A stretch of DNA of 7,432 bases, taken from assembly GCA_031274845.1 (NCBI GenBank), contig JAISPN010000159.1, positions 1 through 7,432 of the forward strand, read 5' to 3'. How positions within the stretch are numbered: position 1 is the first letter of the stretch; every line of letters begins with the position of its first letter. Positions 1-5,382 of the stretch are shown here, piece after piece. This stretch comes from Acidobacteriaceae bacterium. Its GTDB lineage: Bacteria; Acidobacteriota; Vicinamibacteria; Vicinamibacterales; CAVVIG01. Made by a program: the position numbers and the translations under genes. The notes under the pieces were generated by a model, which saw nothing but the letters and a program-made list of their open reading frames with translations, had not been told where the DNA came from and did not search any database.

Positions 1-149
1 AACGCAGCGCCTTCGCCAATCTTCGCGCGGCGTTCGACGTACGACGAGGAGAGCGCACGCAACGCGCGCGACACCTCCGCGAACCGCAAGTCCGCAAGAT
101 GTCTCGCCTCCAGATCGGCCATCCACGTAGCGAACAGATCGCCGGTCAG
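1..149 (-). CDS. Probable class I SAM-dependent methyltransferase, N-terminal part only
   Basis: Only the first 40-50 residues lie in the window; the gene runs off the left edge. From the ATG at 122 the reading is MADLEARHLADLRFAEVSRA, followed by LRALSSSYVERRAKIGEGAA. The pattern 'F.EVSRALRALSS.YVERR' resembles, from memory, the start of a family of uncharacterised class I methyltransferases common in Acidobacteriota and related phyla; no SAM-binding motif is reached, so the function is tentative. The start is debatable. The ATG at 122 has no Shine-Dalgarno. In the same frame, a CTG at 149-147 overlaps the TGA of the upstream membrane-protein gene (CTGA overlap) and lies 4 nt after a perfect AGGAGG. 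I therefore annotate the longer form, which adds LTGDLFATW before MADLE. It is co-directional with, and probably translationally coupled to, the small membrane protein gene. Confidence 0.6.
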   Translation of the reverse strand, partial: MTGDLFATWMADLEARHLADLRFAEVSRALRALSSSYVERRAKIGEGAA

Positions 150-493
150 CGTGCCTCCTGAATCATCACCCACACCGTGGCGACAAGAAGCGCGTTCGGA
201 ATGACGGACCAGAGGAACGCATACCACCACTCGCGAGACTCGATCGACGAAGACGAGGCCGGACCAGCAAGGCGGCGAATGATCCAGCCGCCCAGGGCAA
301 GAAGAAGCGCCGGAGGGATCCCGCCCAGCACCGTGCCCACGTCGTACCCGGGCGGTGGCGTACCATGACGAAACAGGTAGAGATGAAATTCCGAGTACCA
401 CAACCACGTCACCGAGACGAGCCAGCCCGCCGACAACGTGAACATGGATTTGCCGAAGACGCGGATGTGTGATGTGCGTGGCGCGATCGACAT
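146..493 (-). CDS. Small three-helix membrane protein of unknown function
   Basis: A 115-residue protein starting MSIAPRTSHIRVFGKSMF. I do not recognise a family. Three hydrophobic stretches look membrane-spanning: about residues 17-42 (Trp/Tyr-rich, LSAGWLVSVTWLWYSEF), 53-72 (GTVLGGIPPALLLALGGWII) and 90-111 (WYAFLWSVIPNALLVATVWV). A short basic segment (RRLAG) and a Ser-rich loop separate helices two and three. The ATG at 493 is preceded by GAGGA about 9 nt upstream. The gene is divergent from the hydroxylase gene and its stop overlaps the likely start of the partial methyltransferase gene, so those two probably share a transcript. It is unlikely to be part of the arsenic operons, since it points away from them. 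The hydrophobicity pattern and the RBS argue for a real gene; its role is unknown. Confidence 0.75.
   Translation of the reverse strand: MSIAPRTSHIRVFGKSMFTLSAGWLVSVTWLWYSEFHLYLFRHGTPPPGYDVGTVLGGIPPALLLALGGWIIRRLAGPASSSSIESREWWYAFLWSVIPNALLVATVWVMIQEAR
154..159 (-). promoter_or_regulatory. Shine-Dalgarno supporting a non-ATG start
   Basis: On the minus strand this reads AGGAGG, the best ribosome binding site in the window. It lies inside the last codons of the small membrane protein gene, 4 nt before an in-frame CTG at 149 and 31 nt before the first in-frame ATG at 122. The position fits initiation at or very near the CTG and not at the ATG. Confidence 0.5.
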
Positions 494-548
494 GAACGCG
501 AGTCCTCGTAGTCTGACACATTCAATCGTGGTATAGCTCTGCTGAACG
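494..548. promoter_or_regulatory. Divergent intergenic region, presumed promoters
   Basis: These 55 bp are the only sizeable non-coding gap in the window and separate the minus-strand membrane protein gene from the plus-strand five-gene operon. It is more AT-rich than its surroundings. A TATAGC box at 532-537 (plus) and, on the opposite strand, TATACC at 535-530 could serve as -10 elements, but neither has a convincing -35 at the right distance (CTGACA at 513-518 is too close to the plus-strand box). The plus operon must be transcribed from here or from inside the divergent gene. I see no clear inverted repeat for a regulator. Confidence 0.3.
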
Positions 549-1349
549 ATGTCTTCTCTCCTGACTCACGAGCCGCTGCTGCGAGGCAGCGCGTTTACCG
601 GAATCCTGCTGGCCATGGCCCTGTGGGAACTCCTCGCGCCAAGGCGGCAGCAATCGCAGCGGCGCGGCGCGCGCTGGCCGAGCAACCTTGGGATCACGAT
701 CCTGAACACGCTGCTCATGCGCGTGGTCTTTCCGCTCGGCGCGGTTGGCGTGGCCGCACTGGCCGCGCAGCACGCAGTCGGGATCTTTAACGCGCTGCGC
801 ATCGCACCCGCCGTGAGCCTTCTGTGCTCGATGTTGCTGCTGGATCTTGCCATCTACACGCAGCACGTGGTGTTCCATCGCGTGCCCTGGCTGTGGCGGC
901 TGCACCGGATGCACCACGCCGACACCGCGCTCGATGTCACCTCCGGCAGCCGCTTCCACCCGATTGAAATGCTGCTGTCGATGGTGATCAAAGTCGCAAT
1001 CGTGCTGGCGTTCGGCATGCCGCCGCTGGCGGTGCTGCTGTTTGAAGTCGTCCTGAATGCCACGGCGATGTTCAATCACGCCAACGCCCGGTTGCCGTTA
1101 CCGATCGATCGCGTCTTGCGCTACCTGCTCGTCACGCCAGACATGCACCGCGTACACCACTCCACCGTCGTCGCCGAAACGCACAGCAACTTCGGCTTCA
1201 ATCTGCCCTGGTGGGATCGCCTGTTCCGCACCTATCGCGCGCAGCCCGAAGCTGGCCATCAGCACATGACCATCGGCTTGCCCGAGTTCCGCGCACTCGA
1301 CGAATCGCGTCTCGATCGCATGTTGACCCAGCCTTGGCGCAACGCATGA
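549..1349 (+). CDS. Fatty acid hydroxylase / sterol desaturase superfamily membrane protein
   Basis: A 266-residue integral membrane di-iron oxygenase of the fatty acid hydroxylase superfamily. Members use O2 and a two-iron site held by a histidine cluster to hydroxylate or desaturate lipids at the membrane. The cluster is complete: H106-x3-H110 (HVVFH), H119-x2-HH123 (HRMHH), H137 (FHPIE), H177 (FNHAN), H200-x2-HH204 (HRVHH) and H212 (THSNFG). The C-terminal NLPWWDRLFRTYR is also typical. Hydrophobic segments lie at about 12-28, 49-72, 84-104 and 141-166. The ATG at 549 follows the intergenic gap with only a weak RBS. It is the first gene of a five-gene operon and its TGA overlaps the next start (ATGA at 1346). 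The substrate cannot be told from sequence; 'sterol desaturase' is a family label, and a fatty acyl or other lipid chain is as likely. The operon context allows the speculation that it modifies the lipid part of an arsenolipid. Confidence 0.9.
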   Translation: MSSLLTHEPLLRGSAFTGILLAMALWELLAPRRQQSQRRGARWPSNLGITILNTLLMRVVFPLGAVGVAALAAQHAVGIFNALRIAPAVSLLCSMLLLDLAIYTQHVVFHRVPWLWRLHRMHHADTALDVTSGSRFHPIEMLLSMVIKVAIVLAFGMPPLAVLLFEVVLNATAMFNHANARLPLPIDRVLRYLLVTPDMHRVHHSTVVAETHSNFGFNLPWWDRLFRTYRAQPEAGHQHMTIGLPEFRALDESRLDRMLTQPWRNA

Positions 1350-2026
1350 GCCTTGTTTTAAAGCTGCTGATGGCGGGACTGCTGGTCGGGTGCGCGCTCT
1401 GGCTGGGACACACCTTCGCGCCATCCCTGCTGACGCTCGACGGCCTGCGGCAACATCTGACGATGCTGGAACAGTTCCGCGACGAGCGTCCCGTGACAAC
1501 GGCGGCGATGTATCTCGGGATCTACATCCTTGCTTCGGTGTTTGCCTTACCCAGCGCGCAAGTGCTCACGCTCGCAAGCGGCGCGCTCTTCGGATTCTGG
1601 CAAGGCGTGCTGCTCACCTCGTTCGCCTCGTCGATTGGCGCGACGCTCTCCATGATCATCAGCCGGCTGCTGTTGCGACAGTTGATTGCCACACGCTTCG
1701 CCACCGCGCTCGCGCAGGTCAATCGCGGACTCGCCGGCAGCGGCTGGATCTACCTCGCCAGCCTGCGGCTGACGCCTGTGTTCCCCTTTGTGCTCATCAA
1801 CCTCCTGTTCGGCCTGACGGCGTTCCCCGTCTGGCTGTTCTACGTCATCAGCCAGGTTTTCATGTTCCCGGCAACGCTCGTCTACGTGAACGCGGGCACA
1901 CAACTCGGTTCGTTGACGTCGTTGTCCGGCATCCTCTCGCCGCGCATGCTTGGCGCGCTGATGCTGCTCGCGCTCCTTGGGCCGCTGTCGCGCCTCACCA
2001 TCCGCCGGCTGGAGCGATCAGCATGA
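1346..2026 (+). CDS. TVP38/TMEM64 family membrane protein (VTT domain)
   Basis: A 226-residue inner-membrane protein of the TVP38/TMEM64 branch of the DedA/VTT superfamily, implicated in lipid or small-solute movement across membranes; biochemical roles of most bacterial members are unknown. The start is the ATG at 1346 that overlaps the hydroxylase stop. An in-frame extension upstream exists but would overlap the hydroxylase gene by more than 130 bp and encodes Arg-rich, non-homologous sequence. The protein begins with a membrane helix (LVLKLLMAGLLVGCALWLG). The VTT core spans about residues 55-185: the re-entrant region VFALPSAQVLTLASGALFG at 65-83 followed by GFWQGVLLTSFASSIGATLS, then LRLTPVFPFVLINLLFGLT, and the family-typical YVNAGTQLG. 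A last helix lies near 200-217. Such proteins are often adjacent to, or fused with, MerA-like FAD oxidoreductases (recalled, not checked), exactly the neighbour seen here. The downstream junction is again ATGA. Confidence 0.9.
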   Translation: MSLVLKLLMAGLLVGCALWLGHTFAPSLLTLDGLRQHLTMLEQFRDERPVTTAAMYLGIYILASVFALPSAQVLTLASGALFGFWQGVLLTSFASSIGATLSMIISRLLLRQLIATRFATALAQVNRGLAGSGWIYLASLRLTPVFPFVLINLLFGLTAFPVWLFYVISQVFMFPATLVYVNAGTQLGSLTSLSGILSPRMLGALMLLALLGPLSRLTIRRLERSA

Positions 2027-3474
2027 GCGCACGGCCGACACAATTCGATCGCAATCTCGTCGTGATCGGCGCCGGCTCCGCGGGTCTCGTGTGTGCGATG
2101 GTTGCCGCGCAACTTGGCGCCAGCGTGACGCTCGTCGAGAGGCACGAGATGGGCGGCGATTGCCTCAACACCGGCTGCGTCCCCTCCAAGGCGCTGATTC
2201 ACGCCGCGCACCTGATGCACAGCGCGCGGCAGGCCGCAGCGCTTGGGTTGATTCCCGCGCCCGCCGCGCCGGATACCCGCGCCGCATTCGCGCACGTGCG
2301 CGCCTCCATCCGCGCTGTCGCGCCGCACGATTCCGTTGAACGATTCCGCAACATGGGCGTGGATGTCCGTCTTGGGTCTGCGCGCATCCTCTCGCGCTGG
2401 GCGGTCGCGATTGGCGACGAGGTACTCACCACGCGCGCCATCGTCATCGCCAGCGGCGCCGCGCCGCGCGTGCCGCAGATTCCAGGGATCGACGACACCG
2501 GCTACCTCACCTCGGAGACGCTCTGGCAGTTGGACGAGGCGCCGCGGCGACTGCTCGTCCTTGGCGGCGGACCGATTGGTTGTGAGCTGTCGCAAGCCTT
2601 CGCGCGTCTGGGCAGCCAGGTAACGCTCGTGCAGCGTCCATTGCGTCTCCTCGAACGCGAGGAAGAGGAAGCGTCCGCGCTCGTCCAACAGCGCTTGCAG
2701 GCGGATGGCGTTCGCGTGCTCACCGACCATCGCGCGGTTGACGCGCGAATCGTCAACGGCGAGCGGGTGATGCGTCTGCACCACGACAGCGAGGACTGTG
2801 ACGTGCCGTTCGATCGCGTGCTCGTTGCCACCGGACGCCGTCCTCGCACGGACGGCTTTGGACTTGAAGCATTAAAGATCGAGATTGCGAAAGACGGCAC
2901 GATCGCCACGTCGCCGTTTCTCGAAACGTCCGTCCCCGGCATCTACGCCTGCGGCGACGTCGCCGGCCCGTGGCAGTTCACGCACGCGGCGGGACATCAG
3001 GGCTGGCACGCGGCGGTGAACGCGCTGTTCCATCCGCTGCACCGCATCCGCCCCGATCGCGCGACGATGCCGGCCGTCACCTACACATCGCCCGAAGTGG
3101 CGCGCGTCGGCGAGACCGAACGTCAACTCCGTGAACAGGGACGCGCGTGCGATGTCACCATCCACGATCTGGCGGAACTCGACCGCGCGATTGTTGATGA
3201 TGCCCGCGACGGCTTCGTCAAGATCCTGACCGCGCCGGGGAGCGACCGCATTCTCGGCGCGACAATCGTCGCGCCTCGCGCGGGCGAGATGTTGCCGGAA
3301 GTGATCGTGGCGATGGAGCGGAAGCTGGGGCTCAAGAGTCTGTTCTCCACCATCCACGCCTACCCCACCTATAGCGAAGCGCTCCGCGACGCGGGCGGTC
3401 AATGGCGCATACGTCACGCGCCCACGTGGGCGCGGCGCGTGCTGAGCCGATTCCATCGCTGGAGACGCGGGTGA
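2023..3474 (+). CDS. MerA-like FAD-dependent pyridine nucleotide-disulfide oxidoreductase
   Basis: A 483-residue class I flavoprotein disulfide oxidoreductase. Domains in order: FAD-binding GAGSAG at 16-21; redox disulfide GGDCLNTGCVPSK with C47 and C52; NAD(P)-binding GGGPIG at 181-186; ATGRRPRTDG near 269-278; second FAD motif YACGDVAG at 308-315; C-terminal dimerisation domain from about 350. The C-terminal active-site motif reads HAYPTYSE (445-452), with Tyr447 where lipoamide dehydrogenase and glutathione reductase have the catalytic His of HPT. This is the state of the 'mercuric reductase-like' clade. There is no N-terminal HMA domain and no C-terminal vicinal Cys pair, so true mercury reduction is doubtful. 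The start at 2023 overlaps the TVP38 stop (ATGA) and has GGAG 8 nt upstream; the longer open frame only repeats another frame of the TVP38 gene. It sits with arsenosugar-type transferases, so a thiol- or metalloid-linked redox role is possible; the substrate is unknown. Confidence 0.88.
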   Translation: MSARPTQFDRNLVVIGAGSAGLVCAMVAAQLGASVTLVERHEMGGDCLNTGCVPSKALIHAAHLMHSARQAAALGLIPAPAAPDTRAAFAHVRASIRAVAPHDSVERFRNMGVDVRLGSARILSRWAVAIGDEVLTTRAIVIASGAAPRVPQIPGIDDTGYLTSETLWQLDEAPRRLLVLGGGPIGCELSQAFARLGSQVTLVQRPLRLLEREEEEASALVQQRLQADGVRVLTDHRAVDARIVNGERVMRLHHDSEDCDVPFDRVLVATGRRPRTDGFGLEALKIEIAKDGTIATSPFLETSVPGIYACGDVAGPWQFTHAAGHQGWHAAVNALFHPLHRIRPDRATMPAVTYTSPEVARVGETERQLREQGRACDVTIHDLAELDRAIVDDARDGFVKILTAPGSDRILGATIVAPRAGEMLPEVIVAMERKLGLKSLFSTIHAYPTYSEALRDAGGQWRIRHAPTWARRVLSRFHRWRRG

Positions 3475-4154
3475 CGCTCTCGGTCATCGTGCCGCTGGCG
3501 CCTGGTGAAATGGCATGGCGCGGCCTGCTCGACGAGCTCAGCCTCGCGCTGCCCGATGGCGCGGAGGTCGTCCTCGTCTCCGCCGGTGAACCGCTCGCGC
3601 GGCCAGACCGCTGGCCCGATCGACTCACGTTCGAGATTGCGATCAGCCGTCCCGGTCGCGCGGTGCAGATGAACCACGGCGCCCAGCGCGCGCGCGGCGA
3701 GTGGCTCTGGTTTCTCCACGCTGATTCACAGATGTCGAACGACGCGGTGCCGAAGCTGCTGCGCTTCATCGCACGCGGCGAAGCGGCGCTCGGCTGGTTC
3801 GACCTGGCGTTTCTGCCCGATGGTCCGCGCCTGATGTGGCTGAATGCGCTCGGCGCCAACCTGCGCTCTCGCTGGCTGGGATTGCCCTTCGGCGATCAAG
3901 GCTTCGTCCTCCCCGCCAGCACCTTCGCCGCGCTTGGCGGCTTCGACGACACCGCGCGCGCGGGCGAAGATCACCTGTTCGTCTGGACCGCGCGACGCGC
4001 GGGAATTCCGCTTCGCCGGATCGACGCGCGGCTCGCCACGAGCGCGCGGAAATACCGGGCACATGGCTGGTGGACGGTCACGCGTCTGCACCTGCGGCTC
4101 ACCGCGACGCAGGCGCGTGCTGCGCGTCGCAACACCATGAGCGATCGCGCATGA
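3471..4154 (+). CDS. TIGR04283-type (arsenosugar-associated) family 2 glycosyltransferase
   Basis: A 227-residue GT-A fold glycosyltransferase of the kind named 'TIGR04283 family arsenosugar biosynthesis glycosyltransferase' (formerly rSAM/selenodomain-associated transferase 2). It begins LSVIVPLAPGE. The family hallmarks are present: GRAVQMNHGAQRARGEWLWF followed by LHADS, where H83-A84-D85 is the metal/nucleotide-sugar site; GDQGF at 141-145; ALGGFDD; and the GEDH acidic motif at 165-168, followed by a C-terminal SARKYRAHGWW. It should transfer a sugar from a nucleotide sugar to an acceptor, presumably in arsenosugar formation. The GTG start at 3471 overlaps the preceding TGA (GTGA) and has GGAG 6 nt upstream. 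An ATG 69 nt further upstream would overlap the flavoprotein gene and adds no homologous sequence. The gene overlaps the next by ATGA. Its early segment reads VVLVSAGE, not the more usual Asp-containing form, a minor deviation. Confidence 0.85.
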   Translation: MTLSVIVPLAPGEMAWRGLLDELSLALPDGAEVVLVSAGEPLARPDRWPDRLTFEIAISRPGRAVQMNHGAQRARGEWLWFLHADSQMSNDAVPKLLRFIARGEAALGWFDLAFLPDGPRLMWLNALGANLRSRWLGLPFGDQGFVLPASTFAALGGFDDTARAGEDHLFVWTARRAGIPLRRIDARLATSARKYRAHGWWTVTRLHLRLTATQARAARRNTMSDRA

Positions 4155-4795
4155 CGGCGATCGCCATCTTCGTCAAAACTCCGGAGGTCAGCCCGGTGAA
4201 AACGCGGCTTGCGGCCAGCATCGGTAATGTGGCGGCGCAGCGCTTCTATCTCGCCTCCGCCGCGGCCGTGGCGTCCGTCGTGCGCCGTTGCGGCACTGCG
4301 CTGTCGCCGTATTGGGCCGTGGCAGAGCGAGAGACAGACGCGTGGTCAGGGTTCCCAGCGATCTGGCAAGGCGAGGGCGATCTTGGCGAACGCATGGAAC
4401 GTGTGTACGGCGAACTGCTCGCCGCGCACGGCTCCGCGCTCCTCATCGGCGCGGACATTCCGCAGGTGACGCCCGCGCTCCTCACCGCCGCCGCAACCGC
4501 CGTGCATGCTGGCGATGCGCCTTACGTGATCGGTCCCGCGAAGGATGGCGGTTTCTGGCTGGTGGGCGGCCGTCAGCCGGTGCCGGTGGCGGCGTGGCGC
4601 GAGACGCCGTACTCGCAGGCCAACACGCTCGACGTGTTCACACGCGCGCTCCGTCACGCGGGCAAGTACACGCGGCTCGACACGTTGACCGACGCTGACA
4701 GTTTGGCGGATGTGCCAGAGCTTCTGCGCGAGTTGGCTGATCTTGAATCACCCACCCCGGAGCAGATCGCTCTGGCTGCGTGGCCTGCGTCCTGA
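4151..4795 (+). CDS. TIGR04282-type (arsenosugar-associated) DUF2064 glycosyl/nucleotidyl transferase
   Basis: A 214-residue protein of the DUF2064 / 'TIGR04282 family arsenosugar biosynthesis glycosyltransferase' type, a GT-A-like fold related to CofC nucleotidyltransferases. Motifs: the N-terminal nucleotide-binding loop FVKTPEVSPVKTRLA (7-21, with K9, K17 and R19), GDLGERM, IGADIP (99-104) with the metal-binding Asp102, GPAKDGGFWLVG (about 128-139), TPYSQANTLDVF, and the closing DTLTDADSLADVPEL. Full length for the family. The ATG at 4151 overlaps the stop of the preceding glycosyltransferase (ATGA), the usual arrangement of these two partner genes. It probably makes or uses an activated sugar in the same pathway as TIGR04283. 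Its TGA lies 2 bp from the stop of the convergent nitroreductase gene, so there is no room for an intergenic terminator. Assignment to the F420 enzyme CofC itself is less likely given the partner gene. Confidence 0.87.
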   Translation: MTAIAIFVKTPEVSPVKTRLAASIGNVAAQRFYLASAAAVASVVRRCGTALSPYWAVAERETDAWSGFPAIWQGEGDLGERMERVYGELLAAHGSALLIGADIPQVTPALLTAAATAVHAGDAPYVIGPAKDGGFWLVGGRQPVPVAAWRETPYSQANTLDVFTRALRHAGKYTRLDTLTDADSLADVPELLRELADLESPTPEQIALAAWPAS

Positions 4796-4797
4796 CG

Positions 4798-5382
4798 CTA
4801 CTCGATGCGGCACGCCTCGTCGAAATCAAGACGCGGATTGCGCGGGAAGAGCTGTTCCGGATCGCCGTACCCGAGGTTGATGAGCAGGGTCGACTTCCAC
4901 GGCACATCGGCGAAGAACGTCGCGTCGACCTTCTCGCGATCGAAACCGCCCATCGGCCCGCAATCGAGGCCGAGCGCCCGCGCCGCCAGAATCAGATAGC
5001 CCGCCTGCAACGAGGCGTTCTGCAGGAGCATGAAATGTTGCTGCTCCTCCGGCATCGCGGCCATCATCTCGCCCATCGTCGGACGCGCCGGAAAGAGCTT
5101 CGGCATCTTCTCGTGAAAGCGCGTGTCGTACGCCACGATCGCCGTCACGGGCGCGGCCATCGTTTTCTCGAGGTTTCCCGGAGCCAGGCTCGGACGCAGA
5201 CGTTCCTTGGCGGCAGCGCTCTTCACGAACACCACGCGCGCCGGAGTGCTGTTGGCCGCGGTCGGTCCCAGACGCATCGCCTCGTATAAGCGACGCAGAA
5301 TCGCGTCATCCACAGGCTCGGGGCGAAAACCGTTGTGCGTGCGGCCGTCAAAGAAAATCTTCTGCAAAAGCTGATTGGTCAT
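4798..5382 (-). CDS. RutE/HadB-like nitroreductase family flavoprotein (malonic semialdehyde reductase-type)
   Basis: A 194-residue FMN-dependent nitroreductase-family protein, close in length to RutE (about 196). Recognisable blocks: DGRTHNGFRPEPV near residues 12-24 (FMN phosphate contact), MRLGPTAANSTPARVVFVKS (36-55), SLAPGN, APVTAIVAYD, LLQNASLQAGYLILAARALG followed by LDCGPMGGFD (about 118-147), and the C-terminal LGYGDPEQLFPRNPRLDFDE. RutE-type enzymes reduce malonic semialdehyde to 3-hydroxypropionate in pyrimidine breakdown, but no other rut genes are here. The ATG at 5382 overlaps the stop of the radical SAM gene by 4 nt (ATGA), so it is translated with the arsM-rSAM operon. I infer a role for this flavin reductase tied to organoarsenical metabolism, or it is a passenger; the family assignment is firm and the physiological substrate is not. 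Confidence 0.88.
   Translation of the reverse strand: MTNQLLQKIFFDGRTHNGFRPEPVDDAILRRLYEAMRLGPTAANSTPARVVFVKSAAAKERLRPSLAPGNLEKTMAAPVTAIVAYDTRFHEKMPKLFPARPTMGEMMAAMPEEQQHFMLLQNASLQAGYLILAARALGLDCGPMGGFDREKVDATFFADVPWKSTLLINLGYGDPEQLFPRNPRLDFDEACRIE

Noticed and set aside
522..1079. 185-codon minus-strand open frame rich in His and Gln
   Set aside because: The His/Gln/Arg richness is the antisense reading of the hydroxylase gene; there is no RBS logic or domain.
1390..2022. 211-codon upstream extension of the MerA-like gene
   Set aside because: It is another frame of the TVP38 gene, composed of Arg/Ala/His-rich non-homologous sequence; GGAG plus ATG at 2023 and the GAGSAG motif right after fix the start.
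1882..2784. 300-codon minus-strand open frame opposite the flavoprotein gene
   Set aside because: Low-complexity composition and no motif; shadow of the flavoprotein coding sequence.
2023..3474. Mercury resistance (merA) assignment
   Set aside because: No HMA domain, no C-terminal vicinal cysteines, and no merR/T/P neighbours; only the MerA-like clade label is justified.
4151..4795. CofC (2-phospho-L-lactate guanylyltransferase) of F420 biosynthesis
   Set aside because: The motifs and the immediate TIGR04283 partner fit the TIGR04282 arsenosugar-associated family better; no other cof genes are present.
4798..5382. Naming the nitroreductase rutE and calling a pyrimidine degradation locus
   Set aside because: Family similarity is strong, but there are no other rut genes and the operon is arsenic-related, so a symbol would overstate function.
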